37,819 bases of DNA, taken from the IMG/VR virus record IMGVR_UViG_3300025154_000244, positions 1 to 37,819 of that record. One strand, 5' to 3'. Positions 14,968 through 23,066 of the stretch are shown here, piece after piece (within the stretch, counting starts at the first letter, position 1; each line of letters starts with the position of its first letter). The DNA is from a virus. Both the position numbers and the translations under genes were made by a program. The notes under the pieces were generated by a model. That model did no database searches, had not been told where the DNA came from, and saw only the letters and a list, made by a program, of their open reading frames with translations.

Positions 14968-15398
14968 ATGTCATTAAAACACTACAAATATAATAATAAC
15001 CAATGTATTATTAATAATCATTCAGAATCATAAAATTATTAAAATGGTTTTTACATCATGGAGCAGAAAATTATTGTGGTGGAGATATTCCAATGTTTAA
15101 TAATTTATATGATATGTTAGATGAATTAGATGTAATATATAAGAATTTTAATTATGAAAGTGACAATGAAGATGATTCTTATCTAATAAATGATGTTTCT
15201 GAATTAGAAGAATTCTTATTAAATAATATTAATGAAAATACATTAATTCCATCAGAAGATGAATATCCTATATTAGTATCATGGTATAGAGTGGAAAGTT
15301 TTGATAGACATGGAGATGTTAGTATTAAATTAATGAATTTTACTTCTATGAAGGAAATTAAAAGTGTGAATGATTTTATTGATGAATATAAAAAATAA
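14968..15398 (+). pseudogene. Hypothetical gene split by a one-base deletion
   Basis: AAAAGGAGTAGAAATAAT precedes ATG 14968, which reads MSLKHYKYNNNQCIINNHSES and stops at 15031-15033. One frame off, an open reading starts at 15018 and runs through IIKLLKWFLHHGAENYCGG into the frame with ATG 15093, ending at 15398. Restoring one base in 15018-15033 gives about 143 residues. The part before ATG 15093 reads as normal protein and ATG 15093 lacks a ribosome binding site, which supports a frameshift. The C-terminal part is acidic (DNEDDSYLINDVSELEEFL). Family unknown. Confidence 0.6.
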
Positions 15399-15423
15399 AT
15401 AGAATGGAGAAATAATATAAAAC

Positions 15424-15687
15424 ATGAATAAAAACTTTATAATCGAATGTATTGATATCGTAGAACAAATAAAATTAAATTCAATAGTAGCAATAACTAA
15501 GGATAACGAAGAATTAAAATATCAACTTAAATATGATGAAGAATTTAAAGATTTAAATTTAGAATGTTTAGACAAAGAAAATGAAATATGGGATTTTGGT
15601 GATACGATAGAAAATGTTAAAGAAGGGTTAGTATGTGATGCTGTTAGATATAAATATCAGAAAATAAGATTAATAAAGGAGGATTAA
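15424..15687 (+). CDS. Hypothetical 87-residue protein
   Basis: Preceded by AATGGAGAAATAATATAAAAC, a weak to fair site. The protein opens with a helix and strands (NFIIECIDIVEQI, SIVAITKDNEELKYQL) and ends VRYKYQKIRLIKED. Its last codons contain AAAGGAGG, the site of the next gene. No family seen. Confidence 0.6.
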   Translation: MNKNFIIECIDIVEQIKLNSIVAITKDNEELKYQLKYDEEFKDLNLECLDKENEIWDFGDTIENVKEGLVCDAVRYKYQKIRLIKED

Positions 15688-15691
15688 TATT

Positions 15692-15856
15692 ATGATTGAT
15701 AAATCATGTTATACTTGTAAAAGTGCTAATTTATCAAAGGACAAATTTCCTTGCAATAAATGTCATAATCAGAATAATTGGAGTTATAGATTCGATGTTC
15801 AATTATTATGTTTAGTCGGAGTAGGTATAATAGTTGCTGGATTTATATTGTTATAG
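15692..15856 (+). CDS. Small zinc-knuckle membrane protein
   Basis: A 54-residue protein, ATG 15692, behind AAAGGAGGATTAATATT. Two C-x2-C knuckles (CYTCK at residues 6-9, CNKCH at about 21-24) precede one membrane helix (LLCLVGVGIIVAGFILL, about 38-54). The topology would put the zinc knuckle on one side of the membrane with a single anchor, as in small phage proteins that act at the cell envelope. Too short for most gene finders. Its role, possibly superinfection related, is inference. Confidence 0.65.
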   Translation: MIDKSCYTCKSANLSKDKFPCNKCHNQNNWSYRFDVQLLCLVGVGIIVAGFILL

Positions 15857-15896
15857 TAATAATAAAATAAGTTAATAAGGAGGAATAATACATAAT

Positions 15897-16124
15897 ATGA
15901 AAGTTAAAATTTTAAAAATTAAGAATAGTATTTCTAAAAGAAAAATTGGAGAAATAATTGAAGCAAAGAGACTTTATGAATTAACCAATGAAGAATTAGA
16001 AGAATCTATAGGTTATATTCCTAATGATGAATCGTTATGGGAGAAGAATGATATATTTATCCATGAAGAAGGAAATTATTATGTATATATGCTTGAAAAT
16101 GAAATAGAGATTATTGGAGAATAA
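15897..16124 (+). CDS. Hypothetical acidic 75-residue protein
   Basis: A perfect AAGGAGGAATAATACATA precedes ATG 15897. The protein begins with a short strand and a basic turn (KVKILKIKNSISKRKIGEI), has an acidic middle and ends as strands (YYVYMLENEIEIIGE). It resembles small SH3-like early proteins. A long inverted repeat follows. Confidence 0.6.
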   Translation: MKVKILKIKNSISKRKIGEIIEAKRLYELTNEELEESIGYIPNDESLWEKNDIFIHEEGNYYVYMLENEIEIIGE

Positions 16125-16129
16125 TTTTA

Positions 16130-16177
16130 TTACTACATATAGTTATTATTATATTATTAAATAACTATATGTAGTAA
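16130..16177. repeat. Inverted repeat, 18-bp perfect stem, 12-base loop
   Basis: Arms 16130-16147 and 16160-16177 are perfect complements and contain TACTACATATAGT, which recurs in the repeat at 26805. No T-run follows. It lies directly before the methyltransferase gene. Confidence 0.85.
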
Positions 16178-16197
16178 AATATTCACATAGAAAAGAG

Positions 16198-17550
16198 ATG
16201 ATTATTATAGGTAGTACAATTTATAGTGACCAAAAACTCATGTATTTTCCTACACAAGAATATGAGACACATAGATTATTAGCATTATTAGGAGATATTC
16301 AATTAGACTATATGCAAGAAAGATATTTGAAAGAATATGTATTTAGTAAAGAAGAATATAATGAATTATTTATACAAAGTGCTAATAGTAGTGTCCCAAT
16401 GAAATTTGTTCTATACGATAAATGGTTAAAAGAAAACAAATACGATTATATTAAATCATATTTTACTATTAAATTTGGCAGTAAGGGAAATAATACTAAT
16501 AGCAATGATAATTTTCCTATTACAATTTGTGATCCATTTTCTGGAGAAGGAAATTTCTTAGATGTATTCAAGTCATTCATCCCTAAAAATGATTATGGCA
16601 GTGATATACTATTAATTGGAAATGAATTAGAGGAAAATCGTTTTAATTTTATAAAAGAAAATATTAATATTGATGAAAAATATAATAAATCATTTGAAGA
16701 ATTGAATTTACCTACTTCTAGTTGTAGTTTAATATTGTTCAATCCTCCATATGGATCGCAATCAAATGGCATTCGTAATGTAAAATTCTACTTAAACCAA
16801 ATCTTGGAAAGAAAACTACTCTATAACCCAACCACATCAAAAGATTATAAAACAGGTTATATGGTATTTGTTATCCGCAAAGATGATTTTCTTGATAGTT
16901 TAGATATAATCTGTCAACATTTTAATGTATTAAAAAATGCAATCTATAAAGTAAATGCAGAAGAATATGCAAAATTTAAACAATATATTTTCATTGCTAG
17001 ATTAAATAATAGACCATATGATTTAAATAATATCACAGATGCAATGGATTATAAAAATAATTATAATGACATAAAAAGAATTATTGAATCAGAACCAGAA
17101 TTTGAATTGTCAATGTACAATACATATAGGATGATGAATTATCCTTATATTGATTATCAAACTTTAAAAGAGAATTATCAATATGTAGAAGTATCAAATA
17201 ATTATATAAGTAAAAATGATAGTATATGGAAATGGGTAAAGGATATTACTGAATTAAAGAATCTTGGTGAAGAAAAACTAACTGTACCTAAACCTTTAAA
17301 ATTAGGTGAGATTGCAAATATATTGGCAAGTGGAATGATTAATGGAGAAATAGATTTAGATGGAAAAGGAAAACATGTGGTTATAGGTGGTACTAAGAGT
17401 ATTGAGAAGAAAGAAGTATCAAATTATAAAGATGATAATGGAGAGAAGATTACAGAGACAAAAATAATTAAGATGAGTTTACCTTATCTTAATATTTTAT
17501 GTTCAGAAAATGGAGAATTGAAGATAAAAGAGTTAGGAGAAACTGAATAA
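16198..17550 (+). CDS. Adenine-specific DNA methyltransferase, DUF6094-like
   Basis: A 450-residue protein with the two hallmarks of a gamma-type or related N6-adenine methyltransferase. The S-adenosylmethionine motif I reads DPFSGEGNF (about residue 110), and the catalytic motif IV reads NPPYGSQ (about 181), the (D/N)PPY loop that holds the target adenine. The overall form, with an N-terminal FPTQEYETHRLLALL and a C-terminal LGEIANILASGMINGEI, fits the DUF6094 group found in Firmicute phages and integrative elements beside large helicases. The start ATG has only a weak site (AAAAGAG). The stop overlaps the helicase start by one base, so both are made together. It may protect phage DNA from restriction or work with the helicase; no target site can be read. 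Confidence 0.8.
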   Translation: MIIIGSTIYSDQKLMYFPTQEYETHRLLALLGDIQLDYMQERYLKEYVFSKEEYNELFIQSANSSVPMKFVLYDKWLKENKYDYIKSYFTIKFGSKGNNTNSNDNFPITICDPFSGEGNFLDVFKSFIPKNDYGSDILLIGNELEENRFNFIKENINIDEKYNKSFEELNLPTSSCSLILFNPPYGSQSNGIRNVKFYLNQILERKLLYNPTTSKDYKTGYMVFVIRKDDFLDSLDIICQHFNVLKNAIYKVNAEEYAKFKQYIFIARLNNRPYDLNNITDAMDYKNNYNDIKRIIESEPEFELSMYNTYRMMNYPYIDYQTLKENYQYVEVSNNYISKNDSIWKWVKDITELKNLGEEKLTVPKPLKLGEIANILASGMINGEIDLDGKGKHVVIGGTKSIEKKEVSNYKDDNGEKITETKIIKMSLPYLNILCSENGELKIKELGETE

Positions 17551-20111
17551 TGATACCATATATTCAAACAGATGGTAAAAATAAAATTAATTGCAATGTA
17601 GATTTAATTATTTTAGATGAAAGTGAACCAATATTAATTTCTTTATGTGATTTAAACATTAAGAATAAAAAAATATGTGCAGATTTAATTTCTCATTCTT
17701 ATGAATTATCACTAAGAGATAGAGAAGATACATTTTATAGTAAGAATTTATATGGTAGAGATAATCATTATAGATATAAGTCAGATAAAATGGAGAATAA
17801 TTTAACTCATACAATTATATATAATACTAAAATTAATCAGTATTGCATTAATTGGAATAATGAAGATAAAAGTAAGATTCTTACTAAGTATTTTAGAAAT
17901 ATTCATTATTTACCTGTTACAAGTGAAATTGTAAAAATAATTTTAGACAAAGATAAAATTGAACAAGACAAATATAAATATAGTAGTTATGGTTATGTTA
18001 GTGAATGTACAGTTTATACTAATAATCCAATGTTTGCAGAGTTAAAAGTATATAAAATTAATGTAACTTGGTTTAAAGAGAAGTTAAATAATTTGAAATT
18101 AGAAGGTTTTAAAGATGATTTTGATTGGAGTACAATTGAGGATATTGAAGGATATATTTTCAAATTTTTAGAACAAATTAAAGAAAGATTAAAGAATAAT
18201 ATTAAGATATTGTATAATAAGGATAATATTAATCCTAAAATATTTGAGGGTAAATTAAAACCTTTTGATGGTCAAATACCTGTGATTCAAGCAGGGTTAG
18301 AAGTGTTGAAGAGAGATAGAGTTGTTTATTTAAATTGTGAACAAGGATTCGGAAAAACATTATGTGCAACAAAAATTAATCATTGTTTTTTATATCAACA
18401 TAATAAAAATTATGTAACATTTATGACCATACCATCTATTACATTAACTCAATGGAAAGATGAAATAAAAAATAGTATTAAAGATAAAGTATATATACAT
18501 ATTATTAAGAAAACTACAGATTTTATTAAACTATATAATCAAACTAATTTACAATTTGATAAACCTACTTATATTCTTGTTGGTAAAGAAACATTTAAAC
18601 TTGATGCTAAAAAAGTATCAGGAGTAAATATAAAAACTAGAGAAATAAAAATGAAAAAAGAAGTGCAACATAATTATTACTATAAAACTATTGAAATAGT
18701 TAAAGAAAAAATCACTATTGCTTGCTGTCCTGATTGTGGAGTACCATTAAGAAATGAATTAAGGAAAAAAGAAGATGTATTTTTTACAGAAAAAGAATTT
18801 CAAGGTAATCCTAAGAAATCAAATTATAAATGTTATAATTGTAATAGTGTCTTGTGGCAGAAAACATATGATAAAACAAAGAAAGTAAGTTTAATAAATT
18901 TTATTAAAGTAAAAAATATTCATTTTGATAGTGTAATTATTGATGAAATACATCAGGCAAATGGTATAGAAACAATAATTTCAAATGCTACTAGAACTTT
19001 ATTTAACTATAGTAAAAAAATAATATGCCTTACAGGAACCTCAAATTCAGGATATGCTTCGTCAATTCATAATATTCTTTTAGGATTATTCCCTAATAAA
19101 CTTAAAAAGAATGAAGTATTAGATATTAAACAATTCATAAAAACATATGGAACATTAATGGCAGTTAGCAAGAAAAGAGATGGAGAATATTATCGTTATG
19201 GCAGAAGTGGGATTAAAGATAGCGATTATAAAGAGGTCGAAGGGATAAATAGTATCGCTTATACAAAATATCTAGCAGAAAATTATATATTTGCAACATT
19301 AGACGATTTAGGAAAAGACTTACCAGAATTAATTGAAACATATATTCCAATTAAACAAAGTGACATTATGGAATCTAATGAAAAAAGACTATGGGATGAT
19401 ATTAAATCAGCAAATGCATTTAATTCAAAAATGTATGAGGATTCAATTGTAAAACATTACATTAATAATCCTTTTAATTGGGATAGTATATCTATTGAAG
19501 GGAAAGATGTAACAAATATTGTTCAACCAATTTGTATTCCCAATATTATTTTACCAAAAGAAAGATTGCTTCTATTAGATATTGTTCAACAAGAATTATT
19601 AGAAAATAGGAAATGTTGCATTTATACATTCTTTAATAACGGTGGAATGTATATGCAAAGTGATACTATATCAAAAAGAATTGAATATTTACTAAATAAA
19701 AATAATATTAGAACATTTACATTGAAACAATCTGTCCCTACATATGAAAGAAGAGATTTAATTGAAAAGAAAAAAGATAATTTTGATGTATTAATAACTA
19801 ATCCTCAACTAGTTGAATGTGGAATTAATATGGTATTTATTCCAAGTTATATAAATTATATGCCAAGTTATCATATTAATATGGTAGATCAATCTAATAG
19901 AAGAGGGTATCGTGCAAATAGTACGTTAGAAAATAGAATTTTTCATTTGTATTATGACAATTCATGTGAAAATAGTATTATCAAAAGATACCAAAGAAAG
20001 AAAGCAGAAAGTAAGGCAATTGTAGGACAATTCAATATTGCATTAGAAAATGATGATTCAATTAGAACTGCAAGTAAGTTTGGTAAGAAAATTAATGATG
20101 GAGTTGTGTAA
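17550..20111 (+). CDS. SF2 (DEAD/DEAH-like) helicase with zinc-ribbon insert
   Basis: An 853-residue ATPase. After an N-terminal domain of about 240 residues come motif I NCEQGFGKT (about 264-272), motif Ia in the TIPSITLTQWKDE region, motif II DEIHQ (about 468), motif III LTGTSNS (about 493), motif V NPQLVECGINM and motif VI DQSNRRGYRAN (about 786). A zinc ribbon (CCPDCGVPL, then CYNC) is inserted between motifs Ia and II at about residues 391-431. The DEIH form and the Q-x-x-R-R-G-x-R motif VI place it near SNF2 or DEAH-type helicases. It is coupled by a one-base overlap to the methyltransferase. Such pairs are known in mobile elements of Firmicutes; whether the pair modifies, protects or remodels DNA is not established. 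Confidence 0.8.
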   Translation: MIPYIQTDGKNKINCNVDLIILDESEPILISLCDLNIKNKKICADLISHSYELSLRDREDTFYSKNLYGRDNHYRYKSDKMENNLTHTIIYNTKINQYCINWNNEDKSKILTKYFRNIHYLPVTSEIVKIILDKDKIEQDKYKYSSYGYVSECTVYTNNPMFAELKVYKINVTWFKEKLNNLKLEGFKDDFDWSTIEDIEGYIFKFLEQIKERLKNNIKILYNKDNINPKIFEGKLKPFDGQIPVIQAGLEVLKRDRVVYLNCEQGFGKTLCATKINHCFLYQHNKNYVTFMTIPSITLTQWKDEIKNSIKDKVYIHIIKKTTDFIKLYNQTNLQFDKPTYILVGKETFKLDAKKVSGVNIKTREIKMKKEVQHNYYYKTIEIVKEKITIACCPDCGVPLRNELRKKEDVFFTEKEFQGNPKKSNYKCYNCNSVLWQKTYDKTKKVSLINFIKVKNIHFDSVIIDEIHQANGIETIISNATRTLFNYSKKIICLTGTSNSGYASSIHNILLGLFPNKLKKNEVLDIKQFIKTYGTLMAVSKKRDGEYYRYGRSGIKDSDYKEVEGINSIAYTKYLAENYIFATLDDLGKDLPELIETYIPIKQSDIMESNEKRLWDDIKSANAFNSKMYEDSIVKHYINNPFNWDSISIEGKDVTNIVQPICIPNIILPKERLLLLDIVQQELLENRKCCIYTFFNNGGMYMQSDTISKRIEYLLNKNNIRTFTLKQSVPTYERRDLIEKKKDNFDVLITNPQLVECGINMVFIPSYINYMPSYHINMVDQSNRRGYRANSTLENRIFHLYYDNSCENSIIKRYQRKKAESKAIVGQFNIALENDDSIRTASKFGKKINDGVV

Positions 20112-20244
20112 TATTCATATTTATATTGAAGAAAATAGAATATATCAATTGAAAAACGGAGTAAATCGAAGAAAACGGGAGGTAAACAGAGTTTTATAGT
20201 AAGTAAATCATTACCAAATATTGGTTTGGTCATGAAAATAATTC

Positions 20245-20273
20245 TTGACAAAGTAATAACAGAATGTTAAAAT
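20245..20273 (+). promoter_or_regulatory. Promoter of the lipoprotein group with dyad operator
   Basis: TTGACA (20245-20250), 17 bases, TAAAAT (20268-20273). A dyad TAACA-GAA-TGTTA (20257-20269) overlaps the start of the -10 box; the promoter at 26485 has the same dyad. Confidence 0.75.
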
Positions 20274-20319
20274 AATTATAGTAAAAAAACAATAAAATAA
20301 TAAAAAGGAGATTAAATTT

Positions 20320-20606
20320 ATGAAAAAATTATTAGTTGTTGGGACTATTGTATTATCTCTTGCGTTAACAGGTTGCAATGCAGGAAGTAGACATTTTGGT
20401 GGAACAATAAATATAGACCTTCCAAAAAATCAAAAATTAATCACTGCAACATGGAAAGAAGATAGTTTATGGTATTTAACTAAACCAATGAATAATAATG
20501 AAATTGCAGAAACATATGTATTCCAAGAAGATAGTAATTTGGTGTTTTAGAAGGCAAAGTTATATTTAAAGAAAATAAAGAAGAATTAGTTATAAAAAGT
20601 AAATAA
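20320..20606 (+). pseudogene. Small phage lipoprotein with a 3' frameshift
   Basis: AAAAGGAGATTAAATTT precedes ATG 20320. The N-terminus is a lipoprotein signal (MKKLLVVGTIVLSLALTGC) with lipobox L-T-G-C, so the mature protein is anchored by Cys19 to the outside of the membrane. The reading goes on through INIDLPKNQKLITATWKED and LWYLTKP, and stops at TAG 20548-20550 after EDSNLVF. One base out of frame it continues VLEGKVIFKENKEELVIKSK to TAA 20604-20606. A lost G near 20541 explains this, since similar phage lipoproteins, as I recall them, end in a G-V-L-x-G-K-V-x-F-K-E motif. The shortened form lacks the last strand and may not fold. Confidence 0.7.
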
Positions 20607-20656
20607 AATAATGTATGCACAAAATATAATAAAAATACAAAAAGGAGAAATGAATT

Positions 20657-21178
20657 ATGAAAATTAGAAAGATTGTTTTAGTAGTTATATTATCTACAAT
20701 GTTATTTGTTTTAGTTGGGTGTGAAGAAACCACAAGAAATAAAATAGACAATCAAGCAGAGAAAAAAGCAGAACAAGCAGTAAGGATGATGGAACAAACT
20801 CCTACTCCATCATTAGAACGTAGTCTTGAACGTGAAAATATTGTTAAAAGATTAAAAATTACAAATGATGCTAATACATTACAATGGATTTATCCTATGA
20901 GCGCAGGTAGAGTTATTGGAAGATTTCCTGTACTTGGTAAAATAACTAGCGGTTCAAAAAAACTAACTCCTGATATGGATGTTTATAATAGCAATAGACC
21001 AATGCCAGATGAAATGGGAGCATATGGTAGTAGTGACGGTTATGTATTTTGGTTCGACCCTGCTGGACGATATCATCAACATAAAGGAGATTATTTTTTA
21101 AGTCCTGTGCCATATAAAATTGATTTAAATTATGGAACCATTTCAGTAGAAATTGATAAATCAGTTCAAGATAAATAA
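20657..21178 (+). CDS. Phage lipoprotein
   Basis: A 173-residue protein behind AAAAGGAGAAATGAATT. Signal MKIRKIVLVVILSTMLFVLVGC with lipobox L-V-G-C (Cys22). The mature part has a charged helix (AEKKAEQAVRMMEQ), a proline-threonine stretch (TPTPS) and a C-terminal domain (IYPMSAGRVIGRFPVLGK, then WFDPAGRYHQHKGDYFLS). Surface lipoproteins made from prophages often block entry of related phages, but no direct sign of this is in the sequence. It lies in the same transcript as the lipoprotein at 20320 and the membrane protein at 21204. Confidence 0.7.
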   Translation: MKIRKIVLVVILSTMLFVLVGCEETTRNKIDNQAEKKAEQAVRMMEQTPTPSLERSLERENIVKRLKITNDANTLQWIYPMSAGRVIGRFPVLGKITSGSKKLTPDMDVYNSNRPMPDEMGAYGSSDGYVFWFDPAGRYHQHKGDYFLSPVPYKIDLNYGTISVEIDKSVQDK

Positions 21179-21203
21179 ATTATAAAAAGGATAAGGTGAT
21201 ATT

Positions 21204-21659
21204 ATGAAAATATTATTAATTGGATTAGCAATAATTTTCAGTCTAGGATTTATAAGTGCAGGATTAGGATTAATTACTTTACCAGGACATGTAGCAAGCA
21301 ATAGTGTCCAAACGGCACATGATGTAGTAGATAAAACTATTAATGCAAATAATGCATTATTTAATTATGAAGAATTCTTTAATAAATATGAAGGTGCTAA
21401 GATGCAAGCAACAAATATCAAGAATACAGAAAAAGCAATTCAAACATTAAAAGATACTTATGGTGAAGATGCAATAAAGTGGTCTAAAGATGTTCGTAAT
21501 GATTATTCTAATCTTCAACAAAATATTGAAGGATATAAAATGATGTATCAAAAAACTGTTCAAGAGTATAATGCAGATAGTCAAAAATTAAATAGAAATT
21601 TATTTAAATCAAAAAGTTTACCTTATATGCTGCCAGATTATTATAAGATGATTGATTAA
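21204..21659 (+). CDS. Membrane-anchored coiled-coil protein, LemA-like
   Basis: A 151-residue protein behind AAAGGATAAGGTGATATT. One N-terminal membrane helix (LLIGLAIIFSLGFISAGLG, about 4-25), then long amphipathic helices (AHDVVDKTINANNALFNYEE, IQTLKDTYGEDAIKW, NDYSNLQQNIEGYKMMYQK), with YNADSQKLNRNLFKSKSLPY near the end. The topology of one anchor with an external or internal helical bundle, and the final Y-N-x-x-x-x-x-x-N motif, recall the LemA family. It closes the envelope trio. Function unknown. Confidence 0.6.
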   Translation: MKILLIGLAIIFSLGFISAGLGLITLPGHVASNSVQTAHDVVDKTINANNALFNYEEFFNKYEGAKMQATNIKNTEKAIQTLKDTYGEDAIKWSKDVRNDYSNLQQNIEGYKMMYQKTVQEYNADSQKLNRNLFKSKSLPYMLPDYYKMID

Positions 21660-21676
21660 ATAATTATATATTAATT

Positions 21677-21726
21677 ATAGGAATTTAATAAACTATTGTA
21701 AATTTAAGTATTTATTAAATTCCTAT
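21677..21726. repeat. Inverted repeat, 16-bp perfect stem, 18-base loop
   Basis: Arms 21677-21692 and 21711-21726 are perfect complements. It abuts a second palindrome at 21724-21749, and together they close the lipoprotein group. No clear T-run follows. Confidence 0.75.
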
Positions 21727-21749
21727 TAAAGCAAAATTTTGCTTTAATA
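21724..21749. repeat. 26-bp perfect palindrome
   Basis: The 26 bases are self-complementary without a gap, centred on AAAATTTT between GC pairs. As RNA it would make a stem with a four-base loop; as DNA it could bind a symmetric protein. It lies 27 bases before the next gene. Confidence 0.8.
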
Positions 21750-21775
21750 CTAAGATTATAAGGGGGAATATTATT

Positions 21776-21949
21776 ATGGAAAATCTAGAAACTATTCGTG
21801 CTAATTACGAAAGAGAATATCATCAAACTGCTGAAGAATTATTACAATTAAAGTTGAAAGTTGAAACTATGATTGAAAATCTATTTGTTGATGGATTTAC
21901 TATAGACACTAAAAAAGAAATGGTTGAAATTCTGAGAAAATGTAGATAA
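21776..21949 (+). CDS. Small helical protein
   Basis: A 57-residue protein, ATG 21776, behind TAAGGGGGAATATTATT. Almost all helix (NYEREYHQTAEELLQLKLKV, then DTKKEMVEILRKC). Probably a short coiled-coil dimer. First gene after the double palindrome. No family recognised. Confidence 0.6.
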   Translation: MENLETIRANYEREYHQTAEELLQLKLKVETMIENLFVDGFTIDTKKEMVEILRKCR

Positions 21950-21994
21950 ATATCATTACATACATTTTATTAAAATATAAAGGAGATTTAATAT

Positions 21995-22438
21995 ATGCAA
22001 GATATTAAATGTGGAGAAATAAATATTATGTTTGAGCATGTTTATTGCACCGAATGTAAATATGGAGAAGAATTAATAGAAAGTATTATAAATTTAAGTG
22101 ATACACCAACTATATGTGAAAAATGTTGTCCATATGATCCTGAAGATAGTAGACCATTTCATAAAAGAAAAAATTATATTTTAAAGGAGAATAAAACTAT
22201 GAAAAATCAAACAGAAAATTACATAATTCTAAAACCTATCGCTGAGAGATTTAATAGAATTGCAAATTCTATCTCAGATGATGAAATTAGATCATTAATC
22301 AAAGATGAAATGAGAGATCAGCTTAAACGAATTAATTTTTCATCTCAAATTGAAGAAATTATTTTTGATTATATTGATAATAATCAAGAAGATATGTTGG
22401 ATTTGTATAAGCAAGAATTGAAGAATAAGTTTAGATAA
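21995..22438 (+). CDS. Zinc-knuckle protein fused in frame to a helical protein
   Basis: A 147-residue frame behind AAAGGAGATTTAATAT. Residues 1-68 form a knuckle protein (YCTECKYGEEL, CEKCCPYDPEDSRPF), and residues 69-147 a separate helical protein starting MKNQTENYIILKPIAERF. In front of the internal ATG at 22200 lies a full ribosome binding site (AAAGGAG, 22183-22189, 10 bases away). Such a site is normal between genes, not within one. A TAA lies one frame off at the expected end of the first gene, after an A-run, so a one-base change probably removed the stop and fused two genes. Both the fusion and the free second protein may be made. Confidence 0.6.
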   Translation: MQDIKCGEINIMFEHVYCTECKYGEELIESIINLSDTPTICEKCCPYDPEDSRPFHKRKNYILKENKTMKNQTENYIILKPIAERFNRIANSISDDEIRSLIKDEMRDQLKRINFSSQIEEIIFDYIDNNQEDMLDLYKQELKNKFR

Positions 22439-22445
22439 TATAAAA

Positions 22446-22521
22446 AGAGAAGTTGGTAGTAATATATGCAATAAAACATAGGAAGTAATATTGCTATAAA
22501 AGTAGTTATACCAACTTCTCT
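22446..22521. repeat. 76-base structured element with 13-bp closing stem
   Basis: Arms 22446-22458 and 22509-22521 are perfect 13-bp complements. Inside, GCAATA and TATTGC can form a further 6-bp stem. There is no T-run. It could be a structured RNA, a processing site or a protein-binding element. Confidence 0.65.
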
Positions 22522-22584
22522 AATAAGATTATAACCAGTGGCAATGTAAAATATGCATACATAATATTTAAGAAAGGATTATCT

Positions 22585-22830
22585 ATGAAAATAGCAGAAA
22601 CATATATTTATTATGTCATATATAATATAACTAAAGATGGATATTACTCAAGAATTGATAAATTTAATGATTTTAAAGCTGAATATGAATTTAATAAGTT
22701 AATTAGTGAAGCAATTCCTTTTGATAATAGAGCAGAAGCAAATGAATATGTAAGAGAATGGATAGATAGAGATAACAAAGATAAATATATTGTTAAGAAA
22801 GTTAAGGTAGATTATTCTATAAATAATTGA
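22585..22830 (+). CDS. Hypothetical 81-residue protein
   Basis: Behind AAGAAAGGATTATCT. The layout is strand (TYIYYVIYNITKDGYYSRI), helix (FKAEYEFNKLISEAI), then helix (NRAEANEYVREWIDRDN) and a final strand (KYIVKKVKVDY), consistent with a small alpha/beta fold. No motif. It is the first gene after the structured element at 22446. Confidence 0.6.
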   Translation: MKIAETYIYYVIYNITKDGYYSRIDKFNDFKAEYEFNKLISEAIPFDNRAEANEYVREWIDRDNKDKYIVKKVKVDYSINN

Positions 22831-22845
22831 AGGAGTAGATAAATT

Positions 22846-23054
22846 ATGTATGACTATATTATTTGCATGAAAAGTGGCAAAGAGTATAAAATTAAAACAC
22901 AGTTTAAATTTGAGGAATTAATTATGAAGATAATGCCTAAACAAACTAATGAAATTAAAATATCACATTTTGAATTAATAGAATGTGCAGAAAGAATGTT
23001 GCGATTATAGGGAGCGAAATATCTAGTATTGAATATTTTATTAAAGTAGATTAA
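22846..23054 (+). pseudogene. Small gene broken near its end by a one-base deletion
   Basis: AAGGAGTAGATAAATT precedes ATG 22846. The frame reads MYDYIICMKSGKEYKIKT, then EIKISHFELIECAER, and stops at 23008-23010 after MLRL. One base off, the reading NVAIIGSEISSIEYFIKVD runs to TAA 23052-23054. Adding one A in the AGAATG at about 22991-22998 joins them into about 69 residues. The joined end (A-I-x-G-x-E-I-S-S-I-E-Y-F) is a normal-looking closing strand of a small beta-barrel. Family unnamed. Confidence 0.6.
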
Positions 23055-23066
23055 GGAGGATTAATT

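Noticed and set aside
16198-20111. Complete restriction or DISARM/BREX-type defence system
   Set aside because: Only the methyltransferase and helicase are present; no nuclease, phospholipase D-like or other accessory gene of these systems lies beside them.
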